From: Methylobacterium oryzihabitans
GTDB lineage: Bacteria > Pseudomonadota > Alphaproteobacteria > Rhizobiales > Beijerinckiaceae
Direction: 5' to 3'
NCBI RefSeq assembly: GCF_004004555.2
Contig: NZ_SACP01000009.1
Span: 124,001-188,000 of the forward strand
DNA: 64,000 nucleotides
Every line of letters starts with the position of its first letter. Positions within the stretch are counted from its first letter, which is position 1. The position numbers and the translations under genes are program-made. This document shows positions 55,001 to 63,254 of this stretch, piece after piece. The notes beneath the pieces were generated by a model. That model was given only the letters and a program-made list of their open reading frames with translations. It was not told where the DNA came from and did no database searches.

Positions 55001-56270
55001 CGGTCTCATCCCCCATCGCGAGCCGTGCCGCGAGTTCGTCGGTCAGGGATCGCGTCAGCGACGGCAACCGCAGGGGCATGTTCGCGAGTTGCCCGGGTCC
55101 TTCGCGGCCCAGAGCGGCCAGAACCAAGAGCCCGAGGTCGGCGTCGGCGACCTCGACCAACGCAGTGTCAACCTGCCTCGACAGGTCCATGCGGCAGGAC
55201 GATCTTTTCGTGAGCAGGCCCCAGAGGGTGGCGAACTTCGACGCGCGCGGCGTCGGCTGCCGGCTTAGCAGGGCGAGCCGCCACGTGAGGTCGGGGCATT
55301 CGAGTGCGTCGCTCCGGGCGGAAGGCAGCGTCAGCGTAGCCGTCCACCGTGCCAGGGCGGGCAACTGCTCGGGCCCCGCCATCTCGATGAATTGCCGGAC
55401 GGTCTTCAGGTCCCACGCATCAAGGGCGGTCGGCTGGTCGGTGACGCGATAGAGGCGCGCCCATCGCTCGGGCGCGACGCGCCTCAACTGGTCCAGAGCG
55501 ACAAGGCGCGCCTCCGGACCGCCTTCGTTAAGGATCCTCTCCAGGTCCCGGCTCGAGAGGGGCTGGCCGAGCCGCACTAAGACCGCACGGGCGGTCCGCT
55601 CCCGAAGCGCCGCGGCCTCGTTCGCCGGGTCCTGCGCGGACAGCCAGCGACGCAGCCTCGGCACGGCCTTGTCCAGGGATTCCCACTTGCCCGTGAGCAC
55701 CCGCGCGGTCTCGTGACGGGCCTGTTCGCCGAGCCGGTCGGCCTCGAGCGCGTCCAGTAACGCATCTGCCAACGGTGCCGGCAGCCGAGTCATGGACTGA
55801 GCGCTCGAAAGCAGTGCCACGATCGTCGCGTCGCTGTTCGACGCCAAGGCCGCCCGGAAGGACTCCAGGTGATCGCGCCACAGCACCTCCCGCAAACCCA
55901 CCCGGTTGATCACGGCGGAGTTTCTAAAGATGCTTTTCTGCTCCTCGCTCGCGACAGCGAAGACCCGTTCGAGCTGGGCTGACTGCCGCAGTCGAGAGAC
56001 GGCCTCGTCGACGAAGTCTTGCGGCGCCTCCCCGAGCAATTCGACCGCCGCGATGGCCCCGTCGACATCCGCAGGATCGATCTGGGCCAAGAGCCGGCCG
56101 ACGAGCATCTTCCGTCGTTCCGGCGTCAAGTGGCTGCGAAGCTGGGGCAACCGGAGTTGCTCGGCCATTCTGGGTAGGGCCCGATCCTCCGGCTGCCCGT
56201 GCGCGGGCAGGCACCCCGTCAGGGCGGCGACCGTCATGACGTGCAGGGAAGCCCGGATCGTTCGTCGCAT
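52026..56270 (-). CDS. lipoprotein-signal / helical-repeat / TM / NACHT NTPase
   Basis: 1414 residues from ATG 56270; the longer frame to 56327 is less likely. Residues 1-20 form a lipoprotein-type signal (VMTVAALTGC, Cys20). Residues ~30-730 are Leu/Ala-rich helices of HEAT/ARM type. A membrane segment lies at ~735-760 (ILAGLAGIPVALLAHLALWA), perhaps with a second near 785. The cytoplasmic part holds a NACHT-type STAND NTPase: Walker A LLLGKSGLGKSS (~866-873) and Walker B IFIYIDGYNEVD (Asp936, Glu940). The C-terminal ~110 residues (HVEILAIWAKTADSDLLVVT) look like an alpha/beta, possibly nuclease- or TIR-like domain, which I cannot name. Predicted as a membrane sensor that oligomerises on signal. 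Confidence 0.85.
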   Translation of the reverse strand: MRRTIRASLHVMTVAALTGCLPAHGQPEDRALPRMAEQLRLPQLRSHLTPERRKMLVGRLLAQIDPADVDGAIAAVELLGEAPQDFVDEAVSRLRQSAQLERVFAVASEEQKSIFRNSAVINRVGLREVLWRDHLESFRAALASNSDATIVALLSSAQSMTRLPAPLADALLDALEADRLGEQARHETARVLTGKWESLDKAVPRLRRWLSAQDPANEAAALRERTARAVLVRLGQPLSSRDLERILNEGGPEARLVALDQLRRVAPERWARLYRVTDQPTALDAWDLKTVRQFIEMAGPEQLPALARWTATLTLPSARSDALECPDLTWRLALLSRQPTPRASKFATLWGLLTKRSSCRMDLSRQVDTALVEVADADLGLLVLAALGREGPGQLANMPLRLPSLTRSLTDELAARLAMGDETGARALLDVGVLPSVTALEARGYWKVFGGDAVRALTVTDLRVLQSVEGAPTTAYAAAARLAADARAGTPIRSAALLALADHPETGMKAFIDNLSDTSVAVARTALILLARAYDSVSATGRLPVPDAESVGLVRTRPDLSDDATVLLRSLIRHDQSFAASYADSVSEDQWRTKPGELCLAQALAATLKPALLAPAFNALHRATNRERDAILACVLLLSEAGSPLAGLAGAWRDRPVPDPPKLLEGIRSLWEDESFRNATSREVGARIAEIVGRAVDDLPYLPASMPSLEYWRDQFATTAPEQSKTIASEFRKRWILAGLAGIPVALLAHLALWALLLTAYPRSPRLQAVVFWNPVLRRLLGLGYIDLVLLHVGVARRRLFAPFKESFLGDIASGDVAQLDRLSYFQDSRVRHRATVMGGRGRATETELPLLNALSGHRGRVLLLGKSGLGKSSFLRFSLAARAREGRDVLVYMRADQCRRGVEAEIEQRMNGLGKEQSLLKAMIYSGNIFIYIDGYNEVDLATQDLITGFLSQYPYASILVASQIPLRGFGTIESYTILPLAPEAVRAFLVSREPVLADDAPVRGELFVKSAECFLQEVASAPKDDVERRAFEEFLSNPMDLTSVALLLGDGRTPDLFALEAQQFEGISRRLAESGVTFRTTAFSSALLEQRLKDQENLQKLPFQPEVVALIAGKLALVRTDADEGGAIASQEVRFRHDRIRDFFSHFALLVLDQEARARYAEDARFAGVFPYLARALPGADAEDLRERLITRAAEIEDHRVSDSFVREYSWRLRISSQDPEWLLLHDLPEARDADRKLCELAERRRETDNQVNGERDVISKARAMTRILAASDEGTLRDAAATILREMGAVADDVDGVASGRLRGPAGRAFRVVGLGQTGRIRRVHVEILAIWAKTADSDLLVVTNACVAQEPGDRPPDLDESDARLLEDTGMRVISARRLYAAFVEARASGGTVDFWRHLGIEAETSVEPA

Positions 56271-56983
56271 CTCACCGCGCCCGTCCCGCCACAGCAGGCT
56301 CCGCAGAGCAGGGGCACTATGCAGCACGGGGACTATCCGGCAAAGCTGGCCGGCTTCCGACTAGTGAGTCCAGTCTCACGGATGCGTCGCAAGGCGATCG
56401 CGGCCTCGCGCGGGGCGGGCATTCGCCTCATCGTGCTGGACGACGGATCCCATACCGGCGCGAACGCTCGATCAGCGGGGACGGCTGGAGCCGGATCAGT
56501 CCGCAGCAGTGCCGGGTACGCGACTCTGGCTGTCATGAAAGCGAGCACGCTGCGCCAGTCACCGGGGTTCCGCCCAGACTACAACGCGCATTCGCACAAA
56601 TTTTTAAAACAAGACGTTGGTTCGGAGTATTACCACGGATAATTCATCTGCTGTATTGGGAGATCCTATGGCGTGTTGGCGTGAAACACAGAGAGTCGAC
56701 CTTAGCTGAGCGGGGGAGAGCGCCTGTAATCTAACCCCCTCCCCTCCCGGAAGGGATACAGGAGGCGGAATACTCCTGTTCCCATCTGCATCACCGGCCA
56801 AAACGGCTACCTCAATCGCTCGCTACTTCTGCCTTTAAGCTGTGTATTTTTAACATCTCTATTGTTGGGTCTGTTAGATAGCCTACAAGCCGGCTTGATA
56901 CAAGAAATCCCGGTTAATAAGTTTGCGAAGATAGCTGCGAACTGCTAGTTGTTGCCAGATATACCGACATCCTGAGGTGTTTC
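56271..56983. other. intergenic region between NACHT and AAA-Toprim genes
   Basis: About 710 bases without a supported gene; its right half is markedly AT-richer. It contains CCCCCTCCCCTCCC near 56742 and probably the promoter of the plus-strand ATPase gene (CTGAGGTG just before its GTG start). Confidence 0.5.
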
Positions 56984-58606
56984 GTGAAGCTCGAGATCCC
57001 CGCAGCCGCAGGCGCAGTAACTGTGGAGATCGAGCCCAGTAGGCCTGTTGTATTGCTGGGACCGAACGGGACGGGAAAGACCCGGCTAGGAGTTTACATA
57101 GATGATCTTATATCTTCGGGAATATCTCATCGCATCGCTGCACAGCGATCTCTCGAAATGCCAGACGAGGTATTTTCCGAGGACTATGATCGAGCGATAG
57201 CGAGCTTAAGACGCAGCAGGGGTGACAAAAAACCGAAAAAATTGTCGCCTGGTTCTATCGAATTTAACTACGACGAGGTGTTAACGGCTTTGTTCGCTCA
57301 ACAATACCGAGCCTTGGAATACGCCCACGCGGCTTCCTCGGGCAAAGCGACGTCGAAACGCCCTTCAACCTTGATCGATCGGTTACAGGCCATTTGGGCG
57401 GATTTGATCCCCTATCAGCGCCTTATCTTCTCTGAGCACACCATTCGAGTAATCAGAGCAAGCAGCGACGGGGCGCCGTACGAGGGCGCTGAAATGAGTG
57501 ATGGGGAGAGATTGATAGTTTACATGCTGGGCCAGGCCCTATTACTTTCGCAAGAGAGCCTTCTTATTGTAGATGAGCCCGAGCTACACATGAGCCGGGC
57601 ACTGCTGGTCCGACTTTGGGACGCAGTTGAACGAGCTCGACCAGACTGCTCGTTCATATACATAACTCACGATATCGATTTTGCAGCTTCTCGCCGCGGC
57701 GCCAGGATGTACGCTGTACTTGACTATACGCCTCCAACGTTCAAGCAAATCACTGTAAAGAAGCGAAAGCAGACGGTACAGGACTCGCCTCCCAGTTGGA
57801 CGCTTGAGGCACTCCCATCCGGATCTGACGTTCCCCTCGATGTGCTGGCCCGCATTGTGGGAAGTAGGAAGCCCATCCTCTTCGTTGAGGGACAGACGGG
57901 AGGCCTGGACCATCTCATATACAAGGCGGTGTACAAGGACTTTACGGTGATGCCTGTAGAGTCCTGCAGGCAAGTCATTCAACTGGTCCGTAGCTTCAGA
58001 ATGCAAATGCCCCTTCATTGGTTGCACTGCGCAGGTCTTGTTGACAGAGACAACAGAACTGTCGATGCCGCAGGCCGGCTTGAAGATGGCCTTTATGCGC
58101 TACCGGTTAGCGAAATTGAAAATCTTCTTCTGATTCAAGATGTGTTCGTCGCACTCGCAGAAGCCTTAACGTTTCCAGCAAGAGAGGTGGAAAGTCGGTT
58201 TGCGCGCCTGAAGAAAGACGTGCTCGACGCGGCACGCAGGCAGGCCGAACGTATAAGCTTGAAGCAGACAAGCAGCCGCATCTGGGATTCAAGTCGGGCT
58301 ATGGGCGTCAAGGCTAAAGATATCGCTGAGCTGACGTGCTTATATGAAGAGATGGTAACGAGGACGAGCCCTCATGATCTATACGACGGATACTTTGCCG
58401 AAATAACCCGGATCCTTGAGGCGGAGGATTTCGCCACCGTACTGCAGGTATACGACAACAAAGGCGGCCTCTTGAATTCCCTGGCAAGGTCGCTCGGCCT
58501 ACACGGCCCAACCGAGCTTGAGGCTTTCGTCGCACGGCTCCTGCTGCAGGAGCGGGGATCGGGTTTGGTGAAGGCCTTGTGTGGGGTTCTGCCCATCATC
58601 GAGTAA
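56984..58606 (+). CDS. AAA ATPase fused to DUF4435/Toprim domain (merged PARIS-like)
   Basis: 540 residues from GTG 56984. The N-terminal ~260 residues form an ABC/SMC-type AAA ATPase: Walker A GPNGTGKT (26-33), signature SDGE (172-175), Walker B LLIVDEPE (193-200) and switch His in ITHD (227-230). The C-terminal part matches DUF4435 Toprim: Glu302 in ILFVEGQTGG and D-x-D in GLVDRDNR (354-356), then GLYALPVSEIENLLL. PARIS consists of AriA (AAA ATPase) and AriB (DUF4435) and merged single-gene forms are known; other OLD-like ATPase-Toprim systems are the alternative. Base composition is AT-richer than its neighbours. Predicted anti-phage role, triggered by phage anti-restriction proteins if truly PARIS. 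Confidence 0.85.
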   Translation: MKLEIPAAAGAVTVEIEPSRPVVLLGPNGTGKTRLGVYIDDLISSGISHRIAAQRSLEMPDEVFSEDYDRAIASLRRSRGDKKPKKLSPGSIEFNYDEVLTALFAQQYRALEYAHAASSGKATSKRPSTLIDRLQAIWADLIPYQRLIFSEHTIRVIRASSDGAPYEGAEMSDGERLIVYMLGQALLLSQESLLIVDEPELHMSRALLVRLWDAVERARPDCSFIYITHDIDFAASRRGARMYAVLDYTPPTFKQITVKKRKQTVQDSPPSWTLEALPSGSDVPLDVLARIVGSRKPILFVEGQTGGLDHLIYKAVYKDFTVMPVESCRQVIQLVRSFRMQMPLHWLHCAGLVDRDNRTVDAAGRLEDGLYALPVSEIENLLLIQDVFVALAEALTFPAREVESRFARLKKDVLDAARRQAERISLKQTSSRIWDSSRAMGVKAKDIAELTCLYEEMVTRTSPHDLYDGYFAEITRILEAEDFATVLQVYDNKGGLLNSLARSLGLHGPTELEAFVARLLLQERGSGLVKALCGVLPIIE

Positions 58607-58619
58607 GGCAAATCCTGCT

Positions 58620-59104
58620 TCAATCCGTGAAGAGGGACTCCAAAATTCGGCGCTGCTCTGCATGCTTGTCAGAGTTATCGGCCTTGATTTTAGCTAAGTT
58701 ATGGACCTTCCAACGCACTGCTGGCAATGCCGCCGCTTGCGGCAAGCCAATCGCGTCGAAGTCGGGTTTTGCATCGTGCAGGGGAAGTAGGAAACGCCTG
58801 ACGTTGGAGTCCATTCGCGCTTCGATATCCCTGATTAGACGCTCGCGCACCGCAGACAATTCCTCCAGAGGCACGGCGATCACTGTCATACCCTGGAACT
58901 CTTGCTCGAAAATCTTCTCCAAGGAAACACGCGTCGGTCGCAGCAACTCGTGAGGCGGACGCGATGAACTCGCTACATAGACGAGAAAGGTTCGAAAAAG
59001 ATCGTCTGTCAGCCCCTCGTTTTCGTAGAGTAATTTGATATCATACAGGTCGCGTGGATGCTGCCGGTCCAGAGTGGCGTGCATCTTACCGGCAAACAAA
59101 TCTT
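58620..59104 (-). pseudogene. abiEii toxin gene, C-terminal part, cut off by the IS
   Basis: The minus-strand frame (DLFAGKMHATLDRQHPRDLY, DIKLLYENEGLTDDLF ... ILESLFTD) is the second half of an AbiEii/AbiGii nucleotidyltransferase toxin. Deleting the IS (59105-60344) plus one copy of its CTT duplication joins it in frame to the N-terminal part at 60345-60783 and restores the family segment SFEDLFAGKM. Confidence 0.9.
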
Positions 59105-59134
59105 TGGCCTGCTGCCGGTTTGGTGGACACCATC

Positions 59135-59995
59135 CTAAGCTAACTGGGCCCGGTTCTCGAACTCGACAGGGCTGAGATAGCCCAGGGTCGAGTGCCGCCG
59201 GGCCGGGTTGTAGAAGCGCTCGATGTAGTCGAACACATCCGCCCGAGCCTCGTCCCGCGTGCGATAGGTCCGTCGGGCCGTGCGCTCGGTCTTCAGCGAG
59301 GAGAAGAAGCTCTCCATCGCGGCGTTGTCCCACACGTTGCCGGACCGGCTCATCGAGCAGGTCACGCCATGCTCGGCCATGAGGCGCTGGAAGGCTTCAC
59401 TCGTATATTGCGAGCCCTGATCCGAGTGATGCAGCAAGGCATCCGGCTTGCCTCTGCGCCAGATCGCCATGACGAGCGCATCCGTGACGAGTTGAGCTGT
59501 CATGCTGGTCTGCATCGACCAGCCCACGACACGGCGCGAGAACAGGTCGATGACAGCGGCGACGTAGAGCCAACCCTCAGCCGTCCAGATATACGTGAAG
59601 TCGGCGATCCACTTCCGGTTTGGAGCGTCGGCTGCGAACCGCCGATCCAGAAGATTGGGCGAGGCGGTCGCCCGCTCTCCCTCGTCCTTCGGCAGACCAC
59701 GTCGGCGTGGCCGCGCCCGCAGAGCGTTCTCGCGCATGATCCGCTCGATGCGGTGCAGCCCGCACGAGACGCCCTCGGCGAGCACATCGCGCCAGACACG
59801 CCTTGCGCCGTAGGTGCGGTCGCTGGCCACGAAGCTGGCGCGGGCCTTGACCAAGATCGCTTCGTCGTCCTGCGTGCGTTGGCTGGATTGCCGGGTGAGC
59901 CACGCGTGGAAGCCGGAGCGCGACACGCCCAGCGTTGCGCACATCCACGCGACCGGCCAGACGGTGCGATGCTTTGCGATGAAAGCGAACTTCAT
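59135..59995 (-). CDS. IS3-family transposase OrfB
   Basis: 286 residues, intact: HTH_21 region (FVASDRTYGARRVWRDVLAE), DDE core with Asp in WIADFTYIWTAEG, Asp in LHHSDQGSQYTS and Glu in NAAMESFFSSLKTE, then the family's C-terminal YIERFYNPARRHSTLGYLSP. Its start overlaps the orfA end. Expression of the full OrfAB would use frameshifting at the A-rich run CTAAAAAAGG just upstream. Confidence 0.95.
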   Translation of the reverse strand: MKFAFIAKHRTVWPVAWMCATLGVSRSGFHAWLTRQSSQRTQDDEAILVKARASFVASDRTYGARRVWRDVLAEGVSCGLHRIERIMRENALRARPRRRGLPKDEGERATASPNLLDRRFAADAPNRKWIADFTYIWTAEGWLYVAAVIDLFSRRVVGWSMQTSMTAQLVTDALVMAIWRRGKPDALLHHSDQGSQYTSEAFQRLMAEHGVTCSMSRSGNVWDNAAMESFFSSLKTERTARRTYRTRDEARADVFDYIERFYNPARRHSTLGYLSPVEFENRAQLA

Positions 59996-60282
59996 ATCGC
60001 GTCCCTCGCAAAGTATGCGGCGGCCTTTTTTAGGATGTCACGCTCCGCCTACAGACGAGCGACCTCCTTGCGCAGGCGATCGATCTCGATCTGCTCGGGC
60101 TTCATCTGCCCCTGACCGGGAAAAGCGTGTTGGGGATCGGCCGCCGCCTGCTTCACCCAACGGTGCAGCATCGTCTCGTGAACATCGAGATCGCGCGCGG
60201 CCTGCGCGACACTGACACCACGTTCCCGAACCAGTCGAACCGCCTCAATCTTGAACTCACGTCCGAACTTGCGACGCTGCAT
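59992..60282 (-). pseudogene. IS3 orfA with in-frame TAG
   Basis: The frame starts at ATG 60282 (MQRRKFGREFKIEAVRLV) with helix-turn-helix (VSVAQAARDLDVHETMLHRW) and zipper (IEIDRLRKEVARL). The next codon is TAG (60049-60051) where relatives have Lys (RLKAERDILKK); after it AERDILKKAAAYFARDAI continues in the same frame to a TGA overlapping the orfB ATG. A single A-to-T change explains the break. Confidence 0.85.
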
Positions 60283-60344
60283 GGAGCACCTCCGGCTTCA
60301 CCATCACACCTAAACCAAGTGTCCGTGAAACCGGCAGCAGGCCA

Positions 60345-60783
60345 CTTCGAAAGACAGGACAGAGATCTCGGCGAAACCAAAGCGGTCCTCCACCGTCTCC
60401 GTGACACGCCGCGGGGTTGGTTCATTCACCACGCCGCGGGTCACCGGCGAGGTTTCAATCTTGACCTCCGTCGCGCCCTGCCGGACAAGGATTCGCGTAT
60501 CGGCCCCGCCACCACCCGCAATCCGCGATGTGCGCACGCCCGGTAGCTCAGCCTCGATCGCCCGCGCGATGCGGTTGAGCGCCGCGTCGATATCAGCAAG
60601 GCTCTCAGCACGCTCTTTTATTGGAAGATAGGTAAGGTCGATGTCTACCGACAAGCGTGGCAGGTCACGGTAGAACAGGTTAATGGCGGTGCCTCCTTTG
60701 AGAGCAAAGCACCGCTCTGCACCAGCGAAGGGCAGGACGTTCACCAGCAGTTGGACCTGACGTTCATACCGGTCAGCCGCCAT
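60345..60783 (-). pseudogene. abiEii toxin gene, N-terminal part, cut off by the IS
   Basis: Nucleotidyltransferase core of AbiEii: FALKGGTAINLFYRD (GG-T motif) and LSVDIDLTYL (D-x-D), then VKIETSPVTRGVV and the ETVEDRFGFAEISVLSFE segment where the IS begins. AbiEii is the GTP-binding toxin of the AbiE type IV toxin-antitoxin system, shown in relatives to modify tRNA or block growth. The insertion removes its C-terminal half, so the toxin is probably inactive. Confidence 0.92.
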
Positions 60784-61615
60784 GGTCTACGTCCCTGGAT
60801 TCAATCACAAGATCGGCCGGCACCGTGATCCGGTAGGCCGGATGAAGCTTGCCGCCCTTGACGAGCGAGCGATCGCCCTTCCCCAGATCGATGGCGTTCA
60901 GGTCTAGATGCTTAAACCAGCTATGCCGATGCCGGGCAGCAAAGACAAGGAAGAGGCGCTTCACCTTCACCGATCGGCAGGCTGCGAGGAGTGCCGTCTG
61001 GCGGCGGGGACGAAGGGATACAAGGCTCTGGAAAACGACGTCGATGGCATGGAAGCTCTCCTCACCAGGCAATTCATCAAGCGCCTCGAGGATCGCCCGT
61101 TCAGGCGAGGACAGGCGCAGTTTCCAGTCCCACCATTCGCGCGAGCCTGCACCTGCCGTGGTGGCGGGATCAGCGTCGAGACCAATATCCATCCCCCCGA
61201 ACAAGCTGGTCTTGCGCAGGTTCAGCGGCGCATCAACCACCGTTTTGTCGAGCCAAGCCGGGAATCGTGCGGCATAAAGGAAGACTGGCCCTTCGCTGCC
61301 GAGCGAAAGGTAGTGGCGATGACCGAGCAGTTGCAGAGCGGTCATGCCACCCACATGCATCGGATGTCCCATCAGCACCTGCATGGAGAGCACAAGCACC
61401 CGCCAGTCGTGCGGGGCACTGCCTGATGCCGTGCCCGGTCGTTGGTAGAGGCCATGGGCTACGTGCCGGAGCCACCCTCCCTGAGCGTAATCTGCTATCG
61501 AGGAGCGGCTCACGCCGCATGCGGTCAACCACCTGCTATCCGCGTAGAAGCCTGGCGGCAGGTGATCGAGGACGCTCTTTAGCTTTTTATCTTTCCGCTC
61601 GGCCATGACGAGCAT
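60773..61615 (-). CDS. AbiEi-family antitoxin
   Basis: 280 residues (277 if the third-codon-later ATG at 61606, MAERKDKK, is used). The N-terminal winged-helix part (VLDHLPPGFYADSRWLTACG, VSRSSIADYAQGGWLRHVAH, GLYQRPG) is the AbiEi DNA-binding domain; the C-terminal two-thirds are the AbiEi_C part (MHVGGMTALQLLGH, LSSPERAILEALDELPG). AbiEi represses the operon and counters AbiEii. It overlaps the toxin start by 11 bases. With the toxin cut, it may now be a lone repressor. Confidence 0.92.
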   Translation of the reverse strand: MLVMAERKDKKLKSVLDHLPPGFYADSRWLTACGVSRSSIADYAQGGWLRHVAHGLYQRPGTASGSAPHDWRVLVLSMQVLMGHPMHVGGMTALQLLGHRHYLSLGSEGPVFLYAARFPAWLDKTVVDAPLNLRKTSLFGGMDIGLDADPATTAGAGSREWWDWKLRLSSPERAILEALDELPGEESFHAIDVVFQSLVSLRPRRQTALLAACRSVKVKRLFLVFAARHRHSWFKHLDLNAIDLGKGDRSLVKGGKLHPAYRITVPADLVIESRDVDHGG

Positions 61616-61799
61616 AATCTCTTATTTTTAAAGCGTTCGCAAGGGGTGCTTTACGGATCCATCATATGATGCGGAAAAACCGTGCAAAAATCAGAATATT
61701 TAAAGAAAAGCGTCATGCAACCGTGGGTACGCCCAGGAGGAGGCTGCGAAGAACCGGAATTTTTGAAGCGGTCTCGGACCGGGCTAGGAGGGCAGAGTT

Positions 61800-61859
61800 G
61801 AGCGATGCCGGTCTCGCGCGGCCCTCAGAATACCGGAGCGTGTCGAACGCATAAGCTAT
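61800..61859 (-). pseudogene. decayed copy of the DUF1640-like gene
   Basis: Frame reads (I)AYAFDTLRYSE and then, after a shift, ARETGI, matching MAYAFDTLEYFKALREAGIP of the gene at 31560-31808. The start codon is ATA (ATG in the intact copy) and a frameshift follows within 40 bases; the rest of the gene is lost. Confidence 0.8.
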
Positions 61860-62540
61860 CTTCGTGTCTCCGTCTGTCGCAGGGTCGAGCCCAGCACTTT
61901 CGGGCGGGGCGGCGAGGGCCTCGGTCAGTCCGGGCGGCGGCCGGTGGAGCGGGTCCAGACCAGCGAGTGGGTCTTGCCGTCCTCGTCCGCGAAGAGGCGG
62001 GCGTAGAGCGGAGCCGGCAGGCTCGGATCGTCGATCTTGACGGAGATGTAGTCCCGCTCGCCCTTCGACACCTTGGCCCAGCCGGCGCCGATCTCGGCCT
62101 TGCCGAGGTAGATGCGGTGGGTCGGCGCGTTCTCGCCGCTGCGCTCCGTCTCCGCCACGATCGCGATCTTGCGAGCCTGGATCGTCAGGGTGGCGATGTC
62201 GCCGGAAAAGCCGGTCTGGGTCTGGGTGAAGGTGCCGATGGTCGCCACGATGTCTCTCCTCGTCCGGTTGCTCTCGGCCGCGCCCCTGCGGCCTCGATGG
62301 TGGTCGGAGAGCCGGAGGCGCCCGGCGCCGCACCTGCCCTGGCAGGCCGCAGCGTGAGCGGAGGACGGCGCGGGAACGGGTTTGTTGGTCCGCGAGGAGC
62401 CGCCGTCAGGCGGCGGGGAAGAAACCCAGGCCTCGCCGTTGCGGTGGACCCGGGCGCCCTGGATAGAACCGCCCATCCACGAGGCCCCTGGGCGGCGGCC
62501 CGGCACGGGCTGGCGGGAACACCCCTGGCCGGCTCGGAAA
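61845..62540. repeat. duplicated segment (copy B; copy A at 31795-32490)
   Basis: Second copy of the DUF736 region described for 31795-32490, including the conserved upstream non-coding 290 bases. Same orientation relative to the window. Confidence 0.8.
61925..62248 (-). CDS. DUF736 domain protein (second copy)
   Basis: 107 residues from GTG 62248, same length and end as the copy at 31873-32196: VATIGTFTQTQTGFSGDI, TLTIQARKIAIVAETERSGE, PTHRIYLGKAEIGAGW and ISVKIDDPSLPAPLYARLF. About a dozen conservative substitutions separate the two. The neighbouring DUF1640-like gene is decayed here, whereas DUF736 has stayed open, which suggests selection on it. Confidence 0.9.
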   Translation of the reverse strand: MATIGTFTQTQTGFSGDIATLTIQARKIAIVAETERSGENAPTHRIYLGKAEIGAGWAKVSKGERDYISVKIDDPSLPAPLYARLFADEDGKTHSLVWTRSTGRRPD

Positions 62541-63254
62541 CCTTGCTCTGATGCCGATGGCTGCGCGACAGCTCTCCCATGAGCCAGGATCGACGGCGCA
62601 CCCGGGCGGGAGCCGCGCCGGCCGGACCAGCCCCTTCCTGCTACCTTACGCGCTTGCGCCGAGGAGGGCCGGTCTACCGAAAGCTCGCCGGGAGAGCGGA
62701 TTCCGCGCAAGCACCCGTCACGACGGTGCCGTCGGCATCCTGCGGACACCGGCCGATCTCCCCATCGAGGCAGGGAACACCGACAACCTCGTGCTCCGGC
62801 ACCGCCATCGCCGCAACGCCCTCTTGCAGGCGCTATTGCGGGAGACCAGTCCGGGAGCGGGGAGGCTCGGCGCGGCTGAATCCGAGGTGCTGATGCCCGG
62901 ACATGGGCTTGCCGAAACATGGTGAACGCGCACCGCATCCGCAGCCTGTACATCGCCCGCAGCCTCGAGGCGCCGGCCTACAGACCGCATCTGCCCCACC
63001 GGCACCGTCTCGCTCCCCTTTACCGGCTACCTGTGCGAGCGCGTCGCCGTCTTACCGGCTCGCGGCTTTGGCGAAAGACCAGGCAATGCGGTCTTGCTAG
63101 ACAGCTGCGCACATGGTGGCAACGATCACGTCCGGTTGGTTAGGGCTATGAGCGGGTCAGCAGGCCATCTATAGACGCAGCGGTGTCATAACGCTAAGGT
63201 TGCCAGCAGAATGAAGGACGTACCCTCAGTGGCAGCACTGAGGAGGAGGAAATC
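62541..63254. other. gene-poor stretch
   Basis: About 710 bases without a supported gene. Frames in both directions are Arg/Pro-rich shadows. The last 80 bases become AT-richer and lead into the DUF262 gene. Confidence 0.5.

Larger units (their letters stand above)
59105..60344. mobile_element. IS3-family insertion sequence (1240 bp) inside abiEii
   Basis: Ends are perfect inverted repeats for 17 bases: TGGCCTGCTGCCGGTTT at the left and its complement at the right, with GGACAC shared further in. CTT at 59102-59104 and 60345-60347 is the 3-bp target duplication typical of IS3. The orientation of its genes is minus. The clean duplication shows a recent, single insertion. Confidence 0.95.
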
